A program made the translations under genes and the position numbers. Under the pieces are notes generated by a model. It was not told where the DNA came from. It searched no databases and saw only the letters and a list, made by a program, of their open reading frames with translations. Shown one piece after another: positions 37,951-49,900 of a DNA stretch of 64,000 nt; position 1 is the stretch's first letter, and every line of letters begins with the position of its first letter. Source of the stretch: Petrolisthes cinctipes (taxonomy: Eukaryota > Arthropoda > Malacostraca > Decapoda > Porcellanidae); the NCBI GenBank assembly GCA_033782935.1, contig JAWQEG010000710.1, forward strand, positions 1,426,001 through 1,490,000, in the 5' to 3' direction.

Positions 37951-40268
37951 CGAAAATTTGATATTTTTGGGTCCCATAAGCAATCTGTATATGCCTACTC
38001 AGTGTTAGAATATTTTTAATATACATGTCCAAAACATGCTGAAAATCGATATTTTATCTGCCCAAAGTCGATATGTGTATTCATATTCTGTACCCGTTTA
38101 TATCTCAAATTCAGTCTCAAAACACTCGAAAATTCGATATTCTTGGGTCACAGAATTAATCTGTACATGCCTACTCAGTGTTAGAATTTTTAACAAAGTA
38201 CAGTCCCAAAACATGCTGAAAATTGATATTTTAGTTGCCCAAAGTCAATATGTGTATGCATATTCTGTACCCGTTTTCCTCCTAAATTCAGGCTATAAAA
38301 CACCCGAGAATTCCATATTTTTGGGTCCCAGAAGCGATCTGTATATGCCTACTCAGTGCTTAAATATTTTCAAAATATAGGCCCAAAACATGCTAAAAAT
38401 CGATATTTTAGGTGCCTAATGTCGATATGTGCATGCATCATCAGTAGGCTACCCGTTTATATATCAAATTCAGGCTCAAAACACCCGATAATTCGATATT
38501 TTTGGGTCCCAGAAGCGATCTGTACATGCCTACTTAGTACTAGAATATTCTCAAAATATAGGGCAAAAACATGCTAAAAACCGATATTTTTGGTGCCCAA
38601 AGTTGATATGTGCATGCATCTTCTGTACCCGTTTATATATCAAATTCGTGATCAAAACATACGAAAATTCGATATTCTTGGGTTCCAGAAGCGATCTGTA
38701 CATGTCTACTCAGTGACAGAATATTTTCAAAATACAGCCCCAAAACATGCTAAAAATCGATATTTTAGGTGCCTAATGTCGATATGTGCATGCATCATCA
38801 GTAGGCTACCCGTTTATATATCAAATTCAGGCTCAAAACACCCGAAAATTCCATATTTTTTGGTCCCACAAGCGATCTGTACATGCTTACTCAGTGCTTA
38901 AACATTTTCAAATTATAGGACCAAAACCTGCTAAAAATCGATATTTTTGGTGCCCAATTTCGATAGGTAAATGCATCTTCTTTACCCTTTTATATCTCAA
39001 ATTCAGGCTCAAAACACCCGAAAATTCGATATTTTTGGGTCCCAGAAGCGATCTGTACATGTCTACTCAGTGACAGAATACTTTGCAAAATACAGGCCCA
39101 AAACATGTTAAAAATCGATATTTTATGTGCATAATGTCGATATGTGCATGCATCATCAGTACCCGTTTATATCTCAAATTCAGGCTCAAAACACTCGAAA
39201 ATTCAATATTTTTGGGTCCAAGAAGCGATCTGTACATGCCTACTTAGTACTAGAATATTATCAAAATATAGGGCAAAAACATGCTAAAAATCGATATTTT
39301 TGGTGCCCAAAGTCGATATGTGCATGCATCTTCTCTACACGTTTATATCTCAAATTCGAGATCAAAACACACGAAAATTCGATATATTTGGGTTCAAGGA
39401 GCGATCTGTACATGCCTACTCAGTGTTAGAATATTTTCAAAATACAGGCACAAATCAAGTTGAAAATCGATATTTTATGTGCCCTAAATCGATATGTGCA
39501 TGCATCTTCTGTACCCGTTTATATCTCAAATTCAGGCTCAAAACACCCGAAAATTTGATATTTTTGGGTCCCATAAGCAATCTGTACATGCCTACTCAGT
39601 GTTAGAATATTTTTAATATACATGTCCAAAACATGCTGAAAATCGATATTTTATCTGCCCAAAGTCGATATGTGTATTCATATTCTGTACCCGTTTATAT
39701 CTCAAATTCAGTCTCAAAACACTCGAAAATTCGATATTCTTGGGTCACAGAATTAATCTGTACATGCCTACTCAGTGTTAGAATTTTTAACAAAGTACAG
39801 TCCCAAAACATGCTGAAAATTGATATTTTAGTTGCCCAAAGTCAATATGTGTATGCATATTCTGTACCCGTTTTCCTCCTAAATTCAGGCTATAAAACAC
39901 CCGAAAATTCCATATTTTTGGGTCCCAGAAGCGATCTGTATATGCCTACTCAGTGCTTAAATATTTTCAAAATATAGGCCCAAAACATGCTAAAAATCGA
40001 TATTTTAGGTGCCTAATGTCGATATGTGCATGCATCATCAGTAGGCTACCCGTTTATATATCAAATTCAGGCTCAAAACACCCGATAATTCGATATTTTT
40101 GGGTCCCAGAAGCGATCTGTACATGCCTACTTAGTACTAGAATATTCTCAAAATATAGGGCAAAAACATGCTAAAAACCGATATTTTTGGTGCCCAAAGT
40201 TGATATGTGCATGCATCTTCTGTACCCGTTTATATATCAAATTCGTGATCAAAACATACGAAAATTCG
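37075..40268 (+). repeat. 1597-bp near-identical tandem duplication within the satellite
   Basis: Landmarks at 37189, 37530, 37684, 38036 and 38356 recur at 38786, 39127, 39281, 39633 and 39953, each 1597 bp away. The junction is near 38672. The duplicated unit begins inside copy two of the 5704-bp duplication, so it arose later than that event or reshaped its end. Confidence 0.9.
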
Positions 40269-40463
40269 ATATCTTTGGGTGCAAGAAGCGATCTGTACAT
40301 GCCGACTCAGTGTTAGAATATTTTCAACATACAGGCCCAAAACATGCTGAAACTCCATATTTTAGGTGCCCAAAGTCGATATGTGCATGTATCTTGTGTA
40401 TCCGTTTATATCACAATTTCAGGCTCAAAACACCCAATAATTCGATATTTTTGGATCTGTATA

Positions 40464-40465
40464 TG

Positions 40466-40524
<59 letters not shown>

Positions 40525-40613
40525 GAAATAATAATAATAATAATAAAAAAAAAGAAATAATAATAATAATAAAAATAATAATAATAAAAAAATAATAATA
40601 ATAATAATAACAG
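40464..40613. repeat. (AAT)n microsatellite at the left edge of the array interruption
   Basis: The satellite breaks off after GGATCTGTATATG and passes straight into ATAATAATA repeats with short poly(A) interruptions. Confidence 0.9.
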
Positions 40614-40614
40614 T

Positions 40615-40625
40615 AAAAATATGTG

Positions 40626-40691
<66 letters not shown>

Positions 40692-40855
40692 TGTGTGTGT
40701 GAGAGTATATAAGTGAGAATGAGAAATATTAATAATATATAATAATAAAAAAATAATTCAGCTGTACAATATAAATACAGGTTTTCTGTTATACAAAAAA
40801 AAGAAAAAAAATGGGATAATAATATAGTTATCCATAAATAAATAGTAGGGAAGTG

Positions 40856-40890
<35 letters not shown>

Positions 40891-40918
40891 TTAAATTCAA
40901 ACAGTTTATTAGCGTCAG

Positions 40919-40955
<37 letters not shown>

Positions 40956-41002
40956 GTATGTCTGTATGTCAGAACATACATACATACATATATACACTCT
41001 CA

Positions 41003-41004
<2 letters not shown>
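40615..41004. repeat. GA/CT microsatellite module, copy 1
   Basis: It has (GA)n at 40629-40688, GTGTGTGTGAGAGTATATAAG, an AT-rich body, then CT runs at 40859-40886 and 40920-40948 separated by CATATTTAAATTCAAACAG. It ends in TATG/CATA repeats around TCAGAACATACATACA. The part from (GA)n to GGGAAGTGCTGAC is closely related to 44515-44745. Confidence 0.85.
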
Positions 41005-41039
<35 letters not shown>

Positions 41040-41259
41040 GAAAACAAATAATAATTATAATAATGATGATAACAATAATGATGATAATAATGATGATGAT
41101 GATAATAATGATGATGATGATTAAGATAATGATAATGATAATATGGATGATGCTAATGATGATGATGATAATGATAAGGATGATAATGATGATGATGATA
41201 ATGATGATAATGATGATGATAATTAATATATATATAACACTCTATCTATATATCTATTC

Positions 41260-41355
<96 letters not shown>

Positions 41356-41391
41356 TCATATTTAAATTCAAACAGTTTATTAACCACAGAA

Positions 41392-41422
<31 letters not shown>

Positions 41423-41478
41423 GTATGTATGTATGTATGTGCCTCAGAACATACAGACATACATGCATACACTCTCAA
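41004..41478. repeat. AAT/GAT microsatellite and inverted (GA)n-(CT)n pair
   Basis: (AAT)n at 41004-41040 is followed by a long GAT/AAT compound tract to about 41222. (GA)n at 41263-41299 directly abuts (CT)n at 41301-41350, forming a near-perfect inverted repeat. The CATATTTAAATTCAAACAG and ACATACA module then recurs to 41478. Confidence 0.9.
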
Positions 41479-41901
41479 ATAATAATAATAATAATAATAA
41501 TAATTATTATTATTATTATTATTATTATAATGATGATAATAATGATGATGATGATAATAATGATGATTTTGATGATGATAATAATGATGATGATTAAGAT
41601 GATGATGATAATGATGATGATGATAATATTAATGATGATGATGATAATGTTGATGATGATAATGATGATGTTGATAATGATGAGGAGGAGGAAAATGATG
41701 ATAATGATGATGATGATGAAGATAATGATGATGATAATGATAATGATAATAATTATGATGATAATGATGATGATAATAATGATAATAATGATGATAATGA
41801 TGATGATAATAATGATGATAATAATGATGATGATGATAATGACACTGATGATGATAATGATGATGACGATGATAATAATGATGATGATGATAATGATGAT
41901 G

Positions 41902-41955
<54 letters not shown>
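41479..41955. repeat. GAT/AAT compound microsatellite ending in (AT)n
   Basis: AAT and ATT units are followed by about 380 bp of GATGAT and AAT units with rare interruptions, then about 48 bp of AT at 41907-41954. The methionine/isoleucine open frame here is a product of the repeat. Confidence 0.92.
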
Positions 41956-41956
<1 letters not shown>

Positions 41957-41979
41957 CACTCTATCTATCTATCAATCTA

Positions 41980-42037
41980 TTCATCAGAGAGAGAGAGAGA
42001 GTGGGGGAGGGTTGGAAGGTTGTAGGCTGGGAGGCCT

Positions 42038-42077
<40 letters not shown>

Positions 42078-42137
42078 TGGTCCTCTCTCTCTCTCTTAAA
42101 ATCATATTTAAATTCAAACAGTTTATTAGCAAGAGAA

Positions 42138-42216
<79 letters not shown>

Positions 42217-42269
42217 ATGTATGTATTAATGTCTCAGAACATACATACATACACTCTCAAATAATAATG

Positions 42270-42304
<35 letters not shown>

Positions 42305-42418
42305 TAAAAAAAATATATATATTAATAATATTAATAATAATCAATCAGTCAATTAATCAATTAATACAATGAATTAATCAATCAATCCATTTATCTATCT
42401 ATCTAAAACACACAAACT

Positions 42419-42480
<62 letters not shown>
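41980..42480. repeat. GA/CT microsatellite module, further copy, with (GA)n end
   Basis: GA runs at 41984-42000 and 42050-42077 and CT runs at 42082-42098 and 42140-42208 flank the CATATTTAAATTCAAACAG module. (AAT)n lies at 42262-42304, TATC repeats near 42390-42405 and (GA)n at 42431-42476, which joins the satellite phrase AATATTTTCAAAATAC directly. Confidence 0.88.
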
Positions 42481-42502
42481 TTTCAAAATACACGACCAGA
42501 TT

Positions 42503-42538
42503 TATAATCACCTCACTCTAACCACTAGGCCACCGACA
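42503..42538 (-). repeat. tRNA-like A-box fragment (SINE relic candidate)
   Basis: The minus strand reads GGTGGCCTAGTGGTTAGAGT. This fits the tRNA gene A-box pattern TGGCNNAGTGG, and the D-arm style TGGTTAGAG follows. The rest of a tRNA is absent because sequence changes to satellite within about 30 bp. It is too short to be a tRNA gene; a tRNA-derived SINE remnant is the likelier reading. Confidence 0.4.
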
Positions 42539-42611
42539 CAATTATTATTATCGTCACAAATGTAGGCTAAGAACAGACGCGAATAATTCGATATTTTGGG
42601 GTCTCGGTATT

Positions 42612-42683
<72 letters not shown>

Positions 42684-42756
42684 CGATATTTGGGGGTCCG
42701 TCCCAGAAGCGATCTGTACATGCTTTACTCAGTGCTAGAATATTAAAAAAATAGAG

Positions 42757-42835
42757 GATGAGAATCGAACCGGGGCCATTACATTTCACAGTCCCTCACT
42801 CTTTCGTATCGACCACTTCCCCCCCACCACCTCTA
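42757..42835 (-). repeat. tRNA-like B-box fragment (SINE relic candidate)
   Basis: The minus strand reads GGCCCCGGTTCGATTCTCATC, one base off the B-box pattern GGTTCGANTCC, preceded by AGTGGTCGATACGAAAGAGT. No clover-leaf closes with confidence. It may be a degenerate SINE head. Confidence 0.38.
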
Positions 42836-42891
42836 GCGACTCATAACGTCTTGCATATTCACCACAAAAACACCCGAAAAGTCCTCATTTG

Positions 42892-42892
<1 letters not shown>

Positions 42893-42942
<50 letters not shown>
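42893..42942. repeat. (CT)n microsatellite
   Basis: About 25 uninterrupted CT units follow a satellite scrap that ends in TTTGGGT. Confidence 0.9.
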
Positions 42943-42944
<2 letters not shown>

Positions 42945-43023
42945 TACAACAATTTACAAATTCCAAGTGAAATACATGCTGAAAAGCGTTCTCTACTCGT
43001 TTATATTCTAAATTCAGGCTCAT

Positions 43024-43024
43024 G

Positions 43025-43053
<29 letters not shown>
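43024..43053. repeat. (AAT)n immediately upstream of the truncated LINE
   Basis: About ten AAT units separate a satellite scrap (AATTCAGGCTCATG) from the first recognisable LINE codons. Confidence 0.88.
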
Positions 43054-43055
<2 letters not shown>

Positions 43056-44369
43056 GGAAGGAGACCTGAGTGAATGTGGTCATTGGAGGGGAATCACTTT
43101 GTCACCGATAGCTTTGAAAGTGTTTAGTAGTGTTGTTAAATAGGCTGGAGCCAGTGGTTGATGATATAGTTAGGAACGAGCAGGCCGGTTTTAGAAAGGG
43201 ACGTGGTTGTATGTAATGATCAAATTTTTCTTATTAGGCATTTAATGCAACAAGTAAATGAAATGAGAGTTCCGTTGAGCTTTTGCTTTGTTGACTTCGA
43301 AAAAGCATTTGATAGTGTTTCGAGAGGGACTATGGGGAAGATTATGAGGCTTTATGGAATTCCGGAGGAGTTTGTGAAGGTCGTTACGAACATGCATGAT
43401 GGCACATTTTGTAAAGTGATGGTTGATGGTTGTATGAGTGATCCGTTTGAAGTCAAGTCAGGTGTGATTCAGGGTGGCATCTTGTCGCCTTTGTTGTTCG
43501 TATTGGTCATAGATTACGTAATGAAAAGGGTTGGTATAGAAACTGGTGCAGGTATACTCTGGGGAGAGAATGGGAAGCTCTTGGACCTGGATTATGCAGA
43601 TGATATAGTTTTGAAGTGTGATGGGCCGGAGGAGATGCAGAGGGTGTTGGATTGTTTAGTGAGAGAGGGCTTAAGGGTGGGTTTGGTTATTAATTGTGGA
43701 AAAACTGAAATTATTAATATGAACATGGAAAATGCACAGGACTGTATGATTGGAGGTGTGGTGGTAAAGCAGGTTGAAACGTTTAAATATTTAGGTACCT
43801 TTTTAACGAAGGATGGTTCTTTGACCTTAGAATACGAAGAAAGGTTAAGAAAGGCAAATCAGGCAATGGGAATGCTTAAAACTGTTTGGAAGAATAAAAA
43901 ATTTTCTGTGCATACAAAAATCAAAATTTATAAAGTAATGGTTAGGAGTATACTAACCTACGGTCACGAATCATGGTACAGTACAGCGAATATGGACCGT
44001 AAATTCTTGGTGTTTGAAAATAAGGTACTTAGATGAATATTAGGAATTAAGTGGTGGGATAGGATATCGAATAGCAGAATTAGAGAAATAACAGGGATGC
44101 AGCAAGTTGATGAATATGTTAGGATGTCACGTTGGAAGTGGTTAGGTCATGTGTATAGAAGACATGGGATAGTACGAGATACACTAGGGTGGGTAGCACA
44201 TGGTACAAGAAGAAGAGGAAGGCCTAGAGAGACGTGGGTGAGAACAATGAGGCGGGAAGCGGGAGATGAATGTTGGGGAGATTTGGAGGAGTTGGCTCAG
44301 GATAAGGTGTGGTGGCACGAGTTCATTGAGGCCCTATGCATCCCTGTGGGTGCTACAGGAAATGATTGA
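43052..44369 (+). pseudogene. non-LTR retrotransposon reverse transcriptase, 5'-truncated and broken
   Basis: The reading begins inside the polymerase domain (GDLSECGHWRGITLSPIALK), changes frame near 43133-43140 (EQAGFRKGRGC), and changes again near 43205 (CNDQIF). A long frame to 44036 follows. It carries RT motif A (FVDFEKAFDSV), motif B (GVIQGGILSPLLF), the catalytic YADD in LDYADDIVL, and FKYLGTFLTKDG. A TGA at 44034-44036 interrupts it; the same frame continues (ILGIKWWDRISN, SRWKWLGHVYRR, TRRRGRPRETWVR) to TGA 44367-44369. The tail is followed almost at once by (AAT)n, like elements with TAA-repeat 3' ends such as the I clade. Clade assignment is uncertain. The endonuclease and any ORF1 are absent. 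Three lesions and the truncation make it inactive. Confidence 0.88.
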
Positions 44370-44375
44370 TTGATT

Positions 44376-44512
<137 letters not shown>

Positions 44513-44514
44513 TA

Positions 44515-44580
<66 letters not shown>

Positions 44581-44739
44581 TGTGAGAGTATATAAGTGAG
44601 AGTGAGAAATAATAATAATAATAATAATAATAATATTAATAATATAGTTCAGTTATACAATATAAATACACGTTTTCTATTATACAATAAAAATATGGAA
44701 AAATAATATAGTTATCCATAAATAAATAGTAGGGAAGTG

Positions 44740-44835
<96 letters not shown>

Positions 44836-44880
44836 ACGTCAGAACATACATGCATACATACATACATTCTCAAATAATAA
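44515..44880. repeat. GA/CT microsatellite module, copy related to 40615-41004
   Basis: (GA)n at 44516-44577, then GTGTGAGAGTATATAAGTGAG, AAT units, the TTATCCATAAATAAATAG and GGGAAGTGCTGAC blocks, (CT)n at 44743-44803, and TATG/CATA repeats around GTCAGAACATACATGC. The order and spacing match the first copy. Confidence 0.85.
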
Positions 44881-45494
<614 letters not shown>

Positions 45495-46999
45495 TTTCAA
45501 AATACATGACAGAACAAGCTGAAAATCGATATTTTAGGTGCCCAAGTCAATATGTGCATGCATCTTCTGTACCCATTTACATCCCAAATTCAGGCTCAAA
45601 ACCCCCGAAAATTTGATATATTTGGGTCCCAGAAGCGATCTGTACATGCCTACTCAGTGTTAGAATATTTTACAAAATACAGACCCAAAACATGCTGAAA
45701 AATTGATATTTTAGTTGCCCAAAGTCAATATGTGTATGCATATTCTGTACCCGTTTACATTCTAAATTCAGGCTAAAAACACCCGAAAATTCCATATTTT
45801 TGGGTCCCACAAGCGATATGTACATGCTTACTCAGTGCTTAAACATTTTCAAAATATAGGCCCAAAACAAGCTAAAAATCGATATTTTTGGTGCCCAATG
45901 TCGATAGGTGAATGCATCTTCTTTACTCGTTTATATCTCAAATTCAGGCTCAAAACACCCGAAAATTCGATATTTTTGGGTCCCAGAAGCGATCTATACA
46001 TGCCTACTCAATGCTAGAATATTTTCAAAATATAAGCCCAAAACATGCTAAAATCGATATTTTAGGTTTCCAAAGTCGATATGTGCATGCATCTTCTTTA
46101 CTCGTTTATACCTCAAATTCAGGCTCAAAACACCTGAAAATTCGATATTTTTGGGTCCCAGAAGCGATCTATACATGCCTACTCAGTGCTAGAATATTTT
46201 CAAAATATAAGCCCAAAACATGCTGAAAATCGATATTTTAGGTTTCCAAAGTCGATATGTGCATGTATCTTCAGTACCCGTTTATATCTCAAATTCAGGC
46301 TCAAAACACCCGAAAATTCGATATTTTTGGGTCCCAGAAGCGATCTGTACATGCCTACTCAGAGCTAGAATATTTTAAAAATATAGGGCAAAAACATACT
46401 ATAAATCGATATTTTTGGTGCCCAAAGTCAATATGTGCTTGCATCTTCTGTACCCGTTTATATCCCATATTAAGGCTAAAAAAAAAAAAACGAAAATTCG
46501 ATATTTTTGGGTCCCAGAAGCGATCTGTACATGCCTATTCAGTGTTAGAGCATTTTCAAAATACAGGCCCAAAACATGCTGAAAATCGATATTTTATGTG
46601 TCCAAAGTCGATATGAGCATGCATCTTCTGTACCCGTTTATATCTCAAATTCATTCTCAAAACACCCGAAAATTCGATATTTTTGGGTGCAAGAAGCGAT
46701 CTGTACATGCCTACTTAGTGCTAGAATGTTTTCAAAATATAGGCTCAAAACATGCTAAAAATCGATATTTTAGGTGCAAAAAGTCGATATGTGCATGCAT
46801 ATTCTGTACCCGTTTATATCCCAAATTCAGGCTTAAAACACCCGAAAATTCGATGTTTCGGGGTCCCAAGCGATCTGTACATACCTACTCCTTGCTAGAA
46901 TGTTTTCAAGATACAGACCCAAAACATGCTCAAAATCGATATTTGATGTGCAAAAAGTCGATATATGTATGCATTTTTAGTACCCGTTTATATCTCAAA

Positions 47000-49900
47000 T
47001 TCAGGCTCAAAACACCCGAAAACTCGATATTTTTTGGTGCCAGAACTAATCTGTACACACCTAGTCAGTGCTAGAATGTTTTCAAAATATAGGGATATAA
47101 CATGCTAAAAATCGATATTTTAGGTGTCTAAAGTCGATATGTGCATGCATCTTCTGTACCCGTTTCTATCCCATATTTGGGCTCAAAACACCCGAAAATT
47201 TGATATTTTTTTGTCCCAGATGCGATATGTACATGCATAGTCAGTGCTAGAATATTTTCAAAATACAGGCCCAGAAAAAGCTAAAAATCGATATTTTAGG
47301 TTACCAAAGTCAATATGTGCATGCATCTTCTGTACCCGTTTCTATCCCATATTCGGGCTCAAAACACCTGAATATTCGATTTTATTAGGTCCCAGAAGCG
47401 ATCTGTACATGCCTACTCCGTGTTAGAGTATTTTCAAAATACAGGCCAAAAACATGCTGAAAATCGATATTTTATGTGCCCTAAGTCAATATGTGCATGC
47501 ATCTTCTGTACCCGTTTATATCTCAATTTCAGTCTCAAAACACCCAAAAATTCGATATTTTTGGGTCCCAGAAGCGATCTGTACATGTCTACTCAGTGCT
47601 AGAATATTTTCAAAATATAGGCCCAAAACATGCTAAAAATCGATTTTTTGGGTGCCCAAAGTCAATATGTTCATGCATCTTCTGTACCCGTTTATATCCC
47701 AAATTCAGGCTCAAAACACACGAAAATTCGATATATTTAGGTCACAGATGCGATATGTACATGCATAGTCAGTGCTAGAATATTTTCAAAGTACAGGCCC
47801 AAAACATGCTAAAAATCGATATTTTAGGTGCCTAATGTCGATATGTGTATGCATCTTTAGTGCCCGTTTATATCTCAAATTCAGGCTCAAAACACCCGAA
47901 AACTCGATATTTTTTGGTGCCAGAACTAATCTGTACACACCTAGTCAGTGCTAGAATGTTTTCAAAATATAGGCTCATAACATGCTAAAATTCGATATTT
48001 TAGGTGTCTAATGTCGATATGTGTATCCATCTTTAGTACCCGTTTATATCTCAAATTCAGGCTCAAAACACCCAAAAACTCGATATTTTTTGGTCCCAGA
48101 TGCGATATGTACATGCATAGTCAGTGCTAGAATATTTTCAAAGTACAGGCCTAAAACATGCTAAAAATCGATATTTTAGGTGCCTAATGTCGATATGTGT
48201 ATGCATCTTTAGTGCCCGTTTATATCTCAAATTCAGGCTCAAAACACCCGAAAACTCGATATTTTTTGGTGCCAGAACTAATCTGTACACACCTAGTCAG
48301 TGCTAGAATGTTTTCAAAATATAGGCTCATAACATGCTAAAATTCAATATTTTAGGTGTCTAATGTCGATATGTGTATGCATCTTTAGTACCCGTTTATA
48401 TCTCAAATTCAGGCTCAAAACACCCGAATATTCGATTTTATTTTGGCCAAGAAGTGATCTGTACAAGCATACTCAGTGCTAGAATATTTTCAAAATAAAG
48501 GCCCAAAACATGCTAAAAATCGATATTTTAGGTGCCCAAAGTCGATATGTGCATGCATCTTCTGTACCCGTTTATATCTCAAATTCAGGCTCAAAACACC
48601 CGAATATTCGATTTTATTGGGGCCCAGAAGCGACCTTTACATGGCTACTAAGTGCTAGAATATTTTCAAAATATAGGCCCAAAACATGCTCAAAATCAAT
48701 ATTTTAGGTGTCCAAAGTCGATATTTGTATGCATCTTCAGTACTCGTTGATATCTCATATTCAGACTTAAAACACCCGAAAAATCGATATTTTTGAGTCC
48801 CAGAAGCGATCTGTACATGCCTACTCCATGTTAGAATATTTTCATAATACAGGCCTAAAATATGCTAAAATCGATATTCTAGGTGCCCAAAGTCAATATG
48901 TGTGTGGATCTTCAGTACCCGTTTATATCTCAAATTCAGGCTCAAAACACCCGAAAATTCGATATTTTTGGGTTGCATAAGCGACCTGTACATGCCTACT
49001 CAGTAATAGAATATTTTCAAAATACAGGCCCAAAACATGTTAAAAATCGATATTTTAAGTGCCCAAAGTCGATATGTGCATGTATCTTCTGTACCCGTTT
49101 ATATCTCAAATTCAGGATTAAAACACCCGAAAATTCGATATTTATGGGTCCCATAAGCGATCTGTATATGCCTACTCAATGTTAGAATATTTTCAAAATA
49201 CAGCATAAAAACAAGTTGAAAATCGATATTTTAGGTGCCCAAAATCGATATGTGCATGCATCTTCAGTACCCGTTTATATATCAAATTCAGGCTCAAAAC
49301 ACCCGAAAATTCGATATTTTTGGGTCCCAGAAGCGATATGTACATGCCTACTCCGTTATAGAGTATTTTCAAAATACAGACCCAAAACATGCTGAAAATC
49401 GGTATATTAGGTGCCCAAAGTCAATATGTGCATGCATCTTCTGTACCCGTTTATATCTCAAATTCAGGCTCAAAACACCCGAAAACTCGATATTTTTTGG
49501 TGCCAGAACTAATCTGTACACACCTAGTCAGTGCTAGAATGTTTTCAAAATATAGTGATATAACATGCTAAAAATCGATATTTTAGGTGTCTAAAGTCGA
49601 TATGTGCATGCATCTTCTGTACCCGTTTCTATCCCATATTTGGGCTCAAAACACCCGAAAATTTGATATTTTTTTGTCCCAGATGCGATATGTACATGCA
49701 TAGTCAGTGCTAGAATATTTTCAAAATACAGGCCCAGAAAAAGCTAAAAATCGATATTTTAGGTTACCAAAGTCAATATGTGCATGCATCTTCTGTACCC
49801 GTTTCTATCCCATATTCGGGCTCAAAACACCTGAATATTCGATTTTATTAGGTCCCAGAAGCGATCTGTACATGCCTACTCCGTGTTAGAGTATTTTCAA

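Larger units (their letters stand above)
11580..40463 (+). repeat. 176-bp satellite DNA array, left block
   Basis: About 164 head-to-tail monomers of 176 bp, all in the same orientation. Each contains, in order, CGATATTTTAGGTGCCCA, CGATATGTGCATGCAT, TGTACCCGTTTATATCTC, AGGCTCAAAACACCCG, CGATATTTTTGGGTCCCAG, CGATCTGTACATGCCTAC, TTAGAATATTTTCAAAATAC and AGGCCCAAAACATGCTG. The CGAT starts lie 22, 66, 22 and 66 bp apart. Monomers differ by substitutions and small indels. Since 176 is not a multiple of three, an open frame crossing monomers reads each in a new frame; the many 60-160 codon frames are therefore not genes. The array starts near 11580 and stops inside a monomer at about 40463. Confidence 0.97.
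42478..43023 (+). repeat. scattered 176-bp satellite fragments inside the interruption
   Basis: Recognisable pieces are 42478-42494 (AATATTTTCAAAATAC), about 42580-42602 (ATTCGATATTTTGGGGTC), 42681-42746 (ATTCGATATTTGGGGGTCC to TGCTAGAATATT), 42862-42896 (AACACCCGAAAAGTCC) and 42958-43022 (ACATGCTGAAAAGCG, CTCGTTTATATTCTAAATTC). They keep the array orientation and roughly the monomer order, separated by (AT)n, (CT)n and tRNA-like scraps. Confidence 0.75.

Noticed and set aside
11580..40463. CRISPR array
   Set aside because: There are no unique spacers between short repeats; the whole 176-bp unit repeats and the context is eukaryotic.
42503..42538. A functional tRNA gene
   Set aside because: Only the A-box and D-arm-like part is present; no B-box or acceptor stem downstream on that strand.
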